Under the pieces are notes generated by a model, which saw only the letters and a program-made list of their open reading frames with translations, did not search any database and was not told where the DNA came from. From JBJXHN01 sp046233135 (GTDB lineage Bacteria > Pseudomonadota > Alphaproteobacteria > Rhodospirillales > Rhodospirillaceae), in the NCBI GenBank assembly GCA_046233135.1, contig JBJXHN010000002.1:62001-126000 (forward strand): DNA of 64,000 nt, in the 5' to 3' direction. Positions 8,494 through 18,200 of this stretch are shown piece after piece (the first letter of the stretch is position 1; the number at the start of each line of letters is the position of its first letter). The position numbers were made by a program, and so were the translations under genes.

Positions 8494-9267
8494 ATGATCG
8501 CTGCTGCAATTATGGTTTTTCAATTGTCGATTTGTCGGTTCCCGGGATATCTAAAATTATGCCGCGTTCATATCAAGTTGTGTGATAATATATCGAACGC
8601 TTCACTGTATTTTTTGGGAAAATTAGTTGAGAATAGCGATGAATTTAGGGACCAGTTCGTTTTTCTCGCGCTCCAAAGGATGATGAATGTTGACCAGTAC
8701 AGGGGACTTCCTCCCGAACTGAGGCGATGGCGAGCAGAAGAGGTCGTCAACACCTTTGGTGGGGAAGGTCAATCGGCTTTGGAGCCTCTGATGGCGTTGC
8801 CCGAAAGAGATTCTGGAGGAAGCAAAGAAAAATCGCCGGAGGAGGAATTCGGATTTTCAGTGCATCGGCGGTATGCCGATCGTCCAGATAAGACACAAGA
8901 TGCATTGAGTTTTTTTCTGGAAGAGTGGGGCGAAGAACTGGCAGAAGGGAGGCTGTATCAGTTCCAGCTTGATAAGATTGATCATAAATTATTAAAGGCC
9001 GTAAAGAATTATTGTGGACTGCGACAAATCAAGGTGTCGGATATCATACCCACCAAATCCGATAGCTTGTCTGTGGAGGAGGTGAGCGATGAAGAATTGC
9101 GACAGGCAACCAAGCTTGCCCGAACTTTGGAGTGTCGGGTCAGAGAAATTGCACTGTCCGGAATCCAGGTGCCAGCGACCTTGAGGGCGGAGCTTCGGGA
9201 GGCGCATCGGCGGCGCAGTGCCCTCGCACGAAGAAGACAAAATCGACATAGTGTGAAAAAATCTTGA
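8494..9267 (+). CDS. Hypothetical protein, start uncertain
   Basis: 257 residues from the first ATG, family not recognised. The frame is open and looks coding from 8275, giving about 73 extra codons that include CRASGYIRGETFVLSANNP, but these have no ATG, GTG or TTG start. AGGAGG at 8261-8266 followed by GTG at 8271 looks like the original initiation site, put out of frame by one small indel. The C-terminal 70 residues are very basic and helical (RRRSALARRRQNRH), which suggests nucleic-acid contact. AT-rich composition marks it as acquired DNA. Confidence 0.55.
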   Translation: MIAAAIMVFQLSICRFPGYLKLCRVHIKLCDNISNASLYFLGKLVENSDEFRDQFVFLALQRMMNVDQYRGLPPELRRWRAEEVVNTFGGEGQSALEPLMALPERDSGGSKEKSPEEEFGFSVHRRYADRPDKTQDALSFFLEEWGEELAEGRLYQFQLDKIDHKLLKAVKNYCGLRQIKVSDIIPTKSDSLSVEEVSDEELRQATKLARTLECRVREIALSGIQVPATLRAELREAHRRRSALARRRQNRHSVKKS

Positions 9268-9302
9268 TGGATATTAAACTCTGAGGCCCGGTATCAGGGC
9301 AG

Positions 9303-9800
9303 ATGAAAGTCTGCATCCGGCGGAGCGGCTATCCGTATGATCGGAATGCCGCGCACGGCCGGGTTATCCATCACAAGGTATGGAGGTGGTATCGCGATAG
9401 AGTTATCGGGAATGACCGGGCCTGGACGAGGCAGCGCGGAAGAGGCCACGCGGGATGTTGCCCATTTGGGCGAGGTCGTGATGCAAGACCTCATCCGCCG
9501 GGGGACGCACAGAACCAGCGGGAATTGACGCAGGCCGTCCGCGAAGGGTGGAGCGCCCTGCCGCTGCGGCAGTCGGTCATGGATATGGTGGGGCGCAAGG
9601 CCGCGCTCGCGTGGAGCGCACAGCTCGTGGCTTGCCGCACGGAATATCGAGCGACCCAGGTCGAACAGGACCGGCTTGATCAGTTGATCGACGAAACGCT
9701 CCGAGCCCATCCCGCCTTGCGGCAGGACAGCGTGCGTCCGGAACAAACAGACGAGGAAGTCCCCTGGGATACATTCGGGAGGCCACCATGGAAAGGATAG
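9303..9800 (+). pseudogene. Hypothetical accessory protein, probably frameshifted
   Basis: The open frame covers 165 codons, but only its second half reads like protein (RQSVMDMVGRKAALAWSAQL and DRLDQLIDETLRAHPALRQD). The plausible first half lies in another frame at 9337-9528 (GGGIAIELSGMTGPGRGS, then VAHLGEVVMQDLIRR). One frameshift near 9520 would join the two into a single protein of about 150 residues. The stop overlaps the start of the next gene (ATGGAAAGGATAG), which indicates translational coupling in an operon with the membrane protein at 9788. Function unknown. Confidence 0.5.
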
Positions 9801-11170
9801 AGGGAACAGAGCAAAATTGGCCCGGCTTCGATGAGGTGCCGTACATGGAGCGGTGCTACAAACGCTCTGAACTACGGCAAATGGCCGAGTCTCAAATGGA
9901 CTTACTGGCCGTAACGCGTACAGAAGTCTGGTCGGCGCGGATCATACTGGTTCTCATTTTGGCGGTGGATACCAGTTTCGCGTATGAAACTTTCCGGCCG
10001 CTTTTCATGAACGAGTATGGGGAGCAATCTCTTCTTGATGTGTGCCTTACGGTATTGAAAGGCGCATTGCCTTTGCTCCTTACGGTCGCGCTCAAGATCC
10101 CGCTCCGGGAGATCGAGCGCATTGCAAGTGGCCAGACTGGAGGGCGAGCCCCGAACCATTCGCCTTCTTCTGTGCGTATGGCGCGGCTCTTGCGCTGGCT
10201 GATCATGCTGGTCGGTGGGGGCTTGGCGCTCTACCTGCTTGCCCACTTCGGCCATGTCATTTTCCAACGCGCCGCTGCCAAAATGGCCGAGTTCGAAGCG
10301 GGAGACATTGTGATCGGGATCATCGGCACGCCGTCCCCAGAGCCAAGTATCGACGCGGGGAGCATTCCCGAAGAGGAGTCGTTTTTCTCCCTCGCCGGTC
10401 TCTGGCCTGTGTTCATCGTCACGACCATCGCCGGGACATTTACGCTGGCCCAGTTGGACCAGTTTGCCGACCGACGCAAAGGCGTTGCTTGCTGGATAGC
10501 CCGGCAGAATCTCTGTGACCGGGCTGATCAGAACGCGAGGCGTGCCGAGGAGCTGGCGGCGATCATGGCCTTTCTCGGCGTTAGGGCGGTGGGCGAAGCC
10601 GTCGTTACCCAAGCCCAAGGCGACCTCAAGGAGGCATGGTATGCAGGCCTCAACCCGCTGCGGGACCTGCTTCTGCCTGACCCGCAGGCCGATGATGCTG
10701 CTCCCGGGGCGCGCCATGGCAAGAAGCGCAATCGGATGGAGGCTCCCCCTATCATCCCGGATCGCGACGGAGACCTACGGCGTGTGGCTGAAGCCATCGA
10801 GGCAACGGAAGCCCTGGCGCTCAATATGCCGTATATCTCCGAATTTTTGCCCGGAGATATGTCCGATAGACATGGGAGAGGCGAAAAAATAGGAAAACAA
10901 TGTCAATGCTGCCTTTCTTGGCAGCGGTACTCGCGACACCAGCCGAGGCGCGGACGCTCGTTGTCGGGATCGATCTGTCCGGCAGTTCCGCAATCGTGCG
11001 CGACGATGTCTTTGCGGGGAGGGTGGCGGCCGTCCTGGCGGAGAAAATCGCCGACCTTGGTTTCCGGGATGTGGTGCGTGTCCGGACCCTCGGCGAGTAC
11101 GAAACGCGAAAGAATCCGGACACTACCGCGAAGCGCGGGCGTTCCCGCAATCCGCGTCCGCCCTTGCTGA
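9788..11170 (+). CDS. Multi-spanning membrane protein, mobile-element type
   Basis: 460 residues as an open frame, family not recognised. Four hydrophobic segments lie near residues 49-65, 88-105, 134-155 and 203-222, in an inner-membrane protein with a long soluble C-terminal region (about 225-370). The last 90 residues overlap the next gene and are rich in Arg, Ser and Cys, so they look like an out-of-frame shadow. A neighbouring frame ends at 10892 with GEAKK and a stop, eight bases before the next ATG. I infer a natural end near 10890 and a frameshift near 10850-10890. The neighbours suggest a conjugative or integrative element module. Confidence 0.6.
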   Translation: MERIEGTEQNWPGFDEVPYMERCYKRSELRQMAESQMDLLAVTRTEVWSARIILVLILAVDTSFAYETFRPLFMNEYGEQSLLDVCLTVLKGALPLLLTVALKIPLREIERIASGQTGGRAPNHSPSSVRMARLLRWLIMLVGGGLALYLLAHFGHVIFQRAAAKMAEFEAGDIVIGIIGTPSPEPSIDAGSIPEEESFFSLAGLWPVFIVTTIAGTFTLAQLDQFADRRKGVACWIARQNLCDRADQNARRAEELAAIMAFLGVRAVGEAVVTQAQGDLKEAWYAGLNPLRDLLLPDPQADDAAPGARHGKKRNRMEAPPIIPDRDGDLRRVAEAIEATEALALNMPYISEFLPGDMSDRHGRGEKIGKQCQCCLSWQRYSRHQPRRGRSLSGSICPAVPQSCATMSLRGGWRPSWRRKSPTLVSGMWCVSGPSASTKRERIRTLPRSAGVPAIRVRPC

Positions 11171-11286
11171 AAAGCGTCGTCAACCGAGACCGCTACATGC
11201 GGGATTTCATGGATGGCTATGCGGAGGGGTATGGCACGGGATGCAAGGATGCCATGCGGGCGGGGAAGCCGTCCTTCGCCCGATGA
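10900..11286 (+). CDS. Secreted protein with a VWA-like MIDAS motif
   Basis: 128 residues. A short hydrophobic N-terminus ends in ATPAEA, a likely signal-peptidase site. Immediately after it, VVGIDLSGSS has the DxSxS pattern of von Willebrand factor A metal-binding sites. A full VWA fold needs about 170 residues, so this is a very short or truncated version. The tail (RYMRDFMDGYAEGYGTGCKDAM) may be joined from another source. It follows the membrane-protein gene as the last gene of this small operon. Partner unknown; family assignment moderate. Confidence 0.6.
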   Translation: MSMLPFLAAVLATPAEARTLVVGIDLSGSSAIVRDDVFAGRVAAVLAEKIADLGFRDVVRVRTLGEYETRKNPDTTAKRGRSRNPRPPLLKSVVNRDRYMRDFMDGYAEGYGTGCKDAMRAGKPSFAR

Positions 11287-11320
11287 TCGGGGTGTTCTGG
11301 AAACGGAATGCCGTCCAGTG

Positions 11321-11344
11321 AGCGCCCGTGCGACCTTGGGCGCT
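11321..11344. terminator. Hairpin between convergent genes
   Basis: AGCGCCC (11321-11327) pairs with GGGCGCT (11338-11344) across a 10-base loop, between the plus-strand gene ending at 11286 and the minus-strand gene ending at 11356. There is no T-run on either side, so terminator function is uncertain. Confidence 0.3.
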
Positions 11345-11355
11345 TGCTCATAGGA

Positions 11356-12357
11356 TCAATCAACTGCTGTCAAAGCGGAGCCGGGAATGTATGTCCGTTT
11401 CAAGGGCATCAGCAGCTTGTAGCGTGTTTCAAACTGCTCGTAGTGTGTATAAATGAGGTCGATCAAGGCATTCCCATCGATCAGCCGAAGGTTTGGCTTT
11501 GACCGCTCGAAGTCACGGGCTTGAGCGCTGAAGGGGCCGAGGGTGACGAACAACCCGTGTTCCCCCTGCTCCACGGCGCCATGGAGTTCCTGCACCTTGG
11601 GCCGACCAATGGGCTCCAGCGTCTGTTTGCACTGGACCTTGATGATTGGCGGTTCGAAGCCGAGTTCGTCCTTGTGGGCGATGATGTCGATGCCGCCATC
11701 CGAGGACTGCTGTGTCACGCGGGCGTGATAGCCCATGCAGGTCAGCAGGTGCGCAACGAATTTCTCGAATTCGTAGGGCGTCATCTTGGTTTTTAGACGC
11801 TTGATGATGAAGTCTTCGGTGGATTCCTCCACCTGGACGGAGACATCTTCGGCGGTGTCTTCATCCACATCCTCCGCCCCAGTTGCCTGACCTTCCAAGG
11901 CAGCGCGGAATTCGTCGGCGTGGGCGGAGACCTGAAAGAGGGTGATCGCCGAACCGATTTCGTGGAGCGCGGACTGGGAAAAGTCGGCGCGGGGCACGGC
12001 ACGCACCCACCGGACCTTGCGCAGGTGGGGATAGCCGCCCAACACCGAGGGGCGGAAGAGGTAGTCGCCCTCGATGATGCCCAGGTGGACCATGCGGTCG
12101 GGCTTGGAGGGATAGACCACCACATCACCGACAGCCATGTCATGGGCGAAGCGGTAGAGCACCCCGGCCTTGACCGGCACGGCCCCCGGCTTTTCCGAGG
12201 GATAGGCTTCGGCCAGACGCGCCTTGAAAGCTTCGCGGTTCTTGGGGACATCGGCGAGATTGCCCATTTCTGACCAGCCGATACCGATGAAACCCTGCTT
12301 GATGGGCAGGTCGGCGGCGATCTCGGCCATGTGGAGGCCCCACATCGCTTGGCTCAT
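11356..12357 (-). CDS. Mrr-family restriction endonuclease (system A)
   Basis: 333 residues. The C-terminal half (190-300) is an Mrr_cat PD-(D/E)xK nuclease domain. SSDGGIDIIAHKD supplies Asp224, and VQCKQ supplies Gln242-x-Lys244, the Q-x-K form of the motif. The N-terminal 150 residues form another domain (GFIGIGWSEMGNL, then VVVYPSKPDRMVHLG), which resembles the modified-base or effector-sensing domains fused to such nucleases. The start overlaps the hsdS stop by 4 bases (ATGA), so it is the last gene of the hsdR-hsdM-hsdS-mrr operon and translationally coupled. Proteins of this family cut foreign or modified DNA; here it may act beside the type I enzyme. Confidence 0.8.
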   Translation of the reverse strand: MSQAMWGLHMAEIAADLPIKQGFIGIGWSEMGNLADVPKNREAFKARLAEAYPSEKPGAVPVKAGVLYRFAHDMAVGDVVVYPSKPDRMVHLGIIEGDYLFRPSVLGGYPHLRKVRWVRAVPRADFSQSALHEIGSAITLFQVSAHADEFRAALEGQATGAEDVDEDTAEDVSVQVEESTEDFIIKRLKTKMTPYEFEKFVAHLLTCMGYHARVTQQSSDGGIDIIAHKDELGFEPPIIKVQCKQTLEPIGRPKVQELHGAVEQGEHGLFVTLGPFSAQARDFERSKPNLRLIDGNALIDLIYTHYEQFETRYKLLMPLKRTYIPGSALTAVD

Positions 12358-13775
12358 GACGGGGTCTCCTTCTTCTTCTTTCGCCCGCGCCTGGGTTTGG
12401 GCTGGTTGGCCCGTTCCGCTCGGATGCGCTCCAGGAGAACGGCGGCCGGTTCGTCATTGGGATCCTGGGGCACCAGTTCCCCGCGAAACGCCTTGGTGAG
12501 GATGGCTTGATCCAGTTTGGCAACAAGCTTCGATGATAAAGCAAGGTCACTTGTTATGTTTTCAATCCATGAGAAAGCTTTTTCAATTGCACTTACAACA
12601 GCCTGAGCTTCCTCTGGCGGGGGTGTTGGCATCTCAATACTTTTTACTCTTGCCTTATTCAAAGCCGACTGACCGCTGCCAACGCCAGCCATTCGCGTTT
12701 CACGATACATCATCATAAGATAGTAATATACATATTCAGGCGGATAATCAGTTTCAGGAACGATAATCGCCGCTGAATTCTGATTATTACAAGCGGGAAC
12801 ATCAAGTATCGCGGCTTGCCCTCTAGTCTTTCCCTGGCCAATCATGGCCAACAAAACGGTGCCTACAGGATGAATTTGCGTAGACGAGTTTTGGAGTCCT
12901 TTTTCAGTAATTTTTTCTCTCGTATCCTTTATTCGGCAAAAAGAAACCTCGCCACTACTTACCCAGGAAATGGTCCCATTCCAATAATCGTCATTTCGCC
13001 GACCGGGAGTCGCACCAATACACACGCGGAATAAATCTCCAAGCCTCCTAACACTCCACGAACTCGGAAGATGACGAGTATCTGTAGAACATGAAGCTTT
13101 AACTTCGACGAAAGACCCGCACCTATCCTTGCGAATAGACCGCCAATCTCCTGTCAAATCGCCGCGAAACGCCTTGGTGAGGACTGCTTGTTTGTAGCGT
13201 TCGATCAGCCGGGGGATGGGGTCGAGTTCGTCCTGCGCACGCGTGAAGCGGCTTTGTAAGCGGTCTACCTTCTCTACGATGCGGTGTTGCTCTCTCACAG
13301 GCGGGAGAGGTATTGTAAGATTTAGAATTTCAGCTTTCGAAAGTTCTACCTGGTTCGTACTTCCGCTTTGCATATCCACTATCTTATGCTGAACAGAATT
13401 AGACCGAATATATGAATGAAGAAATGATGGAGTGATTGCTTTGTTCGCTCTTAAAATCGTAACATGGCTATCCGCAACAACTCTCTCATAACTGGGAAGA
13501 CCTTCAAACTTTGCGGCACGACCAATCGTTCCCGTACCGGTGGAATTCCATAGAATATCTCCAGCCTGCAAAAACCTTTCTTCTCCCCATGAAGGCCATT
13601 GGCTTTCATGAACGTACTTGAGATGCGTGGTATCAACTCCGCTCCATCTAATACACTTCTGATTTACAACCGGAAGGTCGCTTTTTACGTCATATTTCGG
13701 TGATTTACCTCTTTGAACATAGGATGTTGCCTCTTCTAGCTTTGCGGAAACCCATCCAGACGGCAACTCGCTCAT
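12354..13775 (-). CDS. hsdS: Type I restriction-modification specificity subunit (system A)
   Basis: 473 residues with the standard two-TRD architecture. The first recognition domain (about 1-150) is followed by a helical spacer (REQHRIVEKVDRLQSRF, then LIERYKQAVLTKAFRGDL). The second recognition domain (about 225-385) is followed by the repeated spacer (LDQAILTKAFRGELVPQD). The final 25 residues are Lys/Arg-rich. HsdS chooses the bipartite DNA target for the HsdM2S methylase and the R2M2S nuclease. Both TRD regions are clearly more AT-rich than the spacers, consistent with domain exchange. It overlaps hsdM by 4 bases and mrr by 4 bases. Confidence 0.93.
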   Translation of the reverse strand: MSELPSGWVSAKLEEATSYVQRGKSPKYDVKSDLPVVNQKCIRWSGVDTTHLKYVHESQWPSWGEERFLQAGDILWNSTGTGTIGRAAKFEGLPSYERVVADSHVTILRANKAITPSFLHSYIRSNSVQHKIVDMQSGSTNQVELSKAEILNLTIPLPPVREQHRIVEKVDRLQSRFTRAQDELDPIPRLIERYKQAVLTKAFRGDLTGDWRSIRKDRCGSFVEVKASCSTDTRHLPSSWSVRRLGDLFRVCIGATPGRRNDDYWNGTISWVSSGEVSFCRIKDTREKITEKGLQNSSTQIHPVGTVLLAMIGQGKTRGQAAILDVPACNNQNSAAIIVPETDYPPEYVYYYLMMMYRETRMAGVGSGQSALNKARVKSIEMPTPPPEEAQAVVSAIEKAFSWIENITSDLALSSKLVAKLDQAILTKAFRGELVPQDPNDEPAAVLLERIRAERANQPKPRRGRKKKKETPS

Positions 13776-15250
13776 TCCGCCGCCTCCGCGTCGTCGTCAA
13801 CGTCCACCACCCCACCCGACAGCTCCTCGTCCAGCGCCTCCATTTCCGTCAGGGCGGCGCGGAGATGGCGCATGATGGCGGCGGCGATGTCCTCGGGTTC
13901 GGTCAGACCCTCCTCGGCGTCGGCCTCGGTGTCGCGGAGCCAGGAGATGTCCAGGTTATCCCCCCGCGCCGCCAGATCCGCCCGGGAGAAGCACCGGAAT
14001 CGGCCGTCCTCGCCTTGGTCGATCCGTTCCGCCTTGCCGAGGGGATCCGCGCCATAGGCGGCCTCGAAGTCCGAAAAATCCGCGACGGTTAATGGGCGGG
14101 TTTTGCCGAAGGCGGGCATGTTGTTGCGGAGGTCATAGATCCAGGTCTGTTCCGTACAGCCCTTGTCCTTGGCGCCTCGGGTGAAGAACAGCACATTGGT
14201 ACTGACGCCCTGGGCGTAAAAGATACCGCGCGGCAGACGCAGGATGGTGTGCAGGTCGCAGAGGTCCATCAGATATTGGCGCAGCCTCAGCCCGGCGTGA
14301 TCGCCGAAAAGGATGCTGTCAGGCATGACCACTGCGGCGCGCCCGCCGGGCTTCAGGGAGCGGATGACGTGCTCCAGGAAAGGCATGGGACCGACCCGCT
14401 CGCCTGCCGTAATGGAGAAATCGGCGCGGCTGACGCCACCTTTCTGTTTGTTGAAGGGCGGGTTGGTCAGGATGATGTTGGCTTTTCCCAGATCCTCGCC
14501 CGCCGGGGAGAGCGTATTTTCGCAGTCCACGGGTCCCAGGATGTTGTGGAGCAGCAAATTCATCAAACAGAGCCGATGGGTATCGGGGACCCATTCGTAG
14601 CCGACAAAGGCATGGTATCGCTGAAAATAGCTTTGCTGTTCAGTCAGTTGATAGAGGTCATCGGTGTGGGCTTTGACATAGGCATCGGCGGCGATCAGGA
14701 AGCCCCCGGTTCCGGCAGCCGGGTCCTGGACGACCTCACCGGGCTGGGGCTGGATCAGCCGGACGATGCAGTCAATCAGCGGGCGCGGTGTAAAATATTG
14801 CCCCGCCTTAGTTTTGGTGGCTGAGGTGGTTTTCTCCAAAAGGCCTTCGTAGAGATTCCCCAGTCCGTCCTCGCGGGCCGAGAACCAGTCGAGTTTGTCG
14901 ATGGCCGTCGTCAAAAGTTTGAGGTCTCGGGGTTCGCGGAGGTAGGTCTGGGCATCGGTGAAAATCGCAAGGATAATTTTGTCCTTGGTTGTCTCAGGAT
15001 CGCCGAGGGCCAAGAGCAATTTCCGATAATAGGTCAATTGCCCCATACCCTCTCGCTTAAGAAGGTCGGACCAGTGGTATCCATCAGGCAGGCGGTCTTC
15101 CCGCTCAATCTCTTTCAGCATTTTGAGGAATAACAGGTAAGTCAACTCGGTGACATAGTTGTGGTAGGAAACACCAGCGGACTGGAGAGTGTCGCATTCT
15201 TGCCAGAGTCTGGCGACGATATCACTGGTCCTAGATTTTACCGTACTCAC
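13772..15250 (-). CDS. hsdM: Type I restriction-modification DNA methyltransferase subunit (system A)
   Basis: 492 residues. An N-terminal HsdM helical domain (ELTYLLFLKMLKEIE) is followed by the N6-adenine methylase fold with motif I DPAAGTGGF (176-184) and catalytic motif IV NPPF (263-266). QYFTPRPLID is a family hallmark. It methylates adenine in host DNA at the HsdS target, using S-adenosylmethionine. Both ends overlap neighbours by 4 bases (hsdR before, hsdS after), so one mRNA makes the complex. The acidic C-terminus (DVDDDAEAAE) is usual for the family. Confidence 0.95.
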   Translation of the reverse strand: MSTVKSRTSDIVARLWQECDTLQSAGVSYHNYVTELTYLLFLKMLKEIEREDRLPDGYHWSDLLKREGMGQLTYYRKLLLALGDPETTKDKIILAIFTDAQTYLREPRDLKLLTTAIDKLDWFSAREDGLGNLYEGLLEKTTSATKTKAGQYFTPRPLIDCIVRLIQPQPGEVVQDPAAGTGGFLIAADAYVKAHTDDLYQLTEQQSYFQRYHAFVGYEWVPDTHRLCLMNLLLHNILGPVDCENTLSPAGEDLGKANIILTNPPFNKQKGGVSRADFSITAGERVGPMPFLEHVIRSLKPGGRAAVVMPDSILFGDHAGLRLRQYLMDLCDLHTILRLPRGIFYAQGVSTNVLFFTRGAKDKGCTEQTWIYDLRNNMPAFGKTRPLTVADFSDFEAAYGADPLGKAERIDQGEDGRFRCFSRADLAARGDNLDISWLRDTEADAEEGLTEPEDIAAAIMRHLRAALTEMEALDEELSGGVVDVDDDAEAAE

Positions 15251-18200
15251 CCGGCCTCACTCCACAATTCCGCGTTTATGTCCCCAAGGATGGCTTCCAG
15301 CTCGCCTCCGAACAGTTTGTCCAGACGCTTGAAGCCGCCGTCCTTACTGAACGGTTCCTGGTCCAGGGCCTCCCGGTCCACGATGATTTCCCGTTCGATC
15401 TGATCGGCAATCCGACCCAGCCAGCGGCGTTGCGGATCGGTCCAGGATCGGCTCCTCAGAATCCGTTCCATAGCTGACCGGACGCGGGTTGCATAGGGGA
15501 CAAGTGGGTCGCCCAGGGCCGCTTGGCGGATAAAGCCGATGATGGAGGCGGCGATATCCTCGTTTTTCGTATCTTGCCACGCCCGGCGGAGTTTGGTTTC
15601 CGAGAATCCCTGGCGGTCGAGTTCCAGGCGCAGGGAGCGCAATTGTTCCCGGGTCAATTCTCGGGGGCGCTGCACGACCAGAGTGAGTGCGGCGATCTTG
15701 TTTTCGTTGTTTTGGATGAACGCACTGAAGCCCTCCAGAAAATCTTCCGGTTTCCCCTCTCCCCGGATGACATCGACCACGGAATCCGGGTGATTGGAAA
15801 TAGGGATATAGTGGGGGGTCTCTCCGTCGGTCTGCCAATCGAGCATCGGGCCGATATCTGGCTGGCTTTTTGCCCATGCCGCCGCCTCGTCTCCCGATTG
15901 GGAGCGCAAGCGTTTGAGGGTTTCTTCTGGGGGTTCGCCTGTCGCCGCCTTGTACTGCTCTCGGGCTTTGTCGGGGAGTTTTTTAATCCGCCGGGACATT
16001 TTGACAATGATCTGGCCACGGATGGATTCCCGATGTTCCGGGTCTTCCGCTGTTGTCAGTTCCTTGAAAAGCTGGGTCAGCGAAATGGCCGGATTGACCA
16101 CCACTGGTCTCATAGCCGTCAGGCTTTGGAGATGGGGATAGAGGTCCACCGCATCGAAGAGGCGGAAGGTTTCCTTGCCGATGGCCGGGCACTGGCGGGT
16201 TGCTCGCCCGATCATTTGCTCATAAAGAATGCGGCTGTTCACTCGGCGCAGGAAAACGAGGTTGGTGATACTGGGGACATCAATCCCGGTGGTCAGCAGG
16301 TCTACGGTCACCGCGATTTTGGGAAAGGCATCGTTGCGGTAGGCGAGAATCAGGCCCTGAACTTTGTCCACACTGCCCGTGATTTTCTTCACCGCACCGT
16401 CTTCAATTTCTCCATAAGTGTCGGCGAAGGCTTCCTTGAGCATTTGGACCACCAAGTCGGCATGGGCATCATTGACCGCGAACACCAGGGTCTTGCCGTC
16501 AAGGCTGGGGTCGATATGTTGCGTTAGCTCTTCTGCGACCACGCGATTGAATTCGGGTGTGATGACCTTTCGGTTAAAGGCCTCGACCTCGAAGGAGACT
16601 TCATCGGGCATATGAGACAGGTCGATGACCCCGGTCTTGGTTTCCAGGAGTTCGACTTGTTCGCCCTTGGCGAAGGTGATGCCATCCCGTGCTCGCTCCG
16701 TGATGATACGGATCGGGGGTTCCTGGTCGATCAGGTAGCCGTCGATCACCGCTTCCCGGTAGGAATAGGTGAAAACCGGGTCACCAAAGATCTCAACGGT
16801 GTGCAAGGCGGGAGTTGCCGTCAGGCCGATTTTAACGGCATCGAAATGTTCCAGGACTCTGCGGTATTTTGAGATGTAGTCCATCTCGTCGCGGAACCCC
16901 AGATCCTGGTCGGACAGTTCCCGGTCGAGCAGGTAGCCTCGGTGGCATTCATCCACGATCATCAGGTCGTATTGGTCGATAGGCGGTACTTCCGAAGGAT
17001 CTGCCTGAAAAAGCACCCGCTTCACAAGGCCTTGGATTGTGCAGATATGGACCCGTGTTTCTTCCTCCGGGGCCACTTCGCCCAGGGATTTCAAGCCGAA
17101 GATTTCCGAGAAGGTCTTGCCACTGACGACCTTGGTGGAGGAGAACTCGGTCGCGGCCTGCTTGCCAAGCGCGCTTCGGTCCACGACGAAGCAAATGCGG
17201 CGGAAGCGTTTGGCTTCCAGCAACCGGTACAGCATGGCGATGGACAGTTTGGTCTTACCCGTCCCTGTCGCCATGGCGATCAGCATGGTCCGCCTGTCGT
17301 TCTCCAGCGCCTCTTCGACTGTCTCAATAGCCTTTTTCTGGTAGGGGCGGAGGGGGAAGGCAAACGAGATGGGCTGTGCCTTTAGCGCGGCATGGGCCTT
17401 GGCCTTATCGACATCCAGGCGGTCCAGCAAGCCCTCGGGTGTGGGCCAACCGTTCAACGCCCGGCGGAGGTTGGTGTCCTGCCGTGTGTCTCGGAACCAA
17501 ATACCGCTGCCGATTTCGAGTTGTTTCAGGTAGGGGCGGCCGTTCGTGGCGAAAGCAAAGGGGACTTTGTATTTTCCCCAGGGCGCCCCTTCCGCGATGG
17601 CGCCCTCTTCCAGCAGGATGTCCCGGGAATAGCGTTCGGATTGATCAATGGCGGCAGAGACATTCTTGCGTTTCCGCTTGGCCTCCACGACACCGATACA
17701 GGTGGTCCCGACGAACAAGGCATAGTCGGCTGGGCCTGATTGTGTCGGCCACTCGGCGATGGCCAGGGCTTCTCCTTTCACCGGGCGGCTGCCCTTCGCG
17801 TACCGCAGGGTTTCGCTGTCGGCGTGCCATCCCCGGTCCCGAAGCTGCTGGTCGATGAGGACACGGGTATCGGCTTCGTCCAGGTCGATGGACTGTGCGG
17901 CTTCCGTCCCAACCTCCATGAGGTGAAGGACCTCGGATGCGGGTCTGGCCTCTGCCTCGGCTTGCAGGGCCGCGAGCCGGTGCTCGGTCTCCACACGCTT
18001 GTTCTCGGCTTCTTTGGCGAGATCTTCCCATGCGGCCCGTTCCTGGGCCTCCCGCACGGTTTGTTCTTCCGCTGTTTCCCGGCGGCGAGCCTCCTCCTCG
18101 GCGAGGCGTTGGGCTGCTTCCGCTGCGGTTTGTTGTTCCGCCAGCTTTTGCCTGAGCTGTTTCAGCTCGTCGTGGAGGGCTGTCGTTGCCTTGGCGGGGT

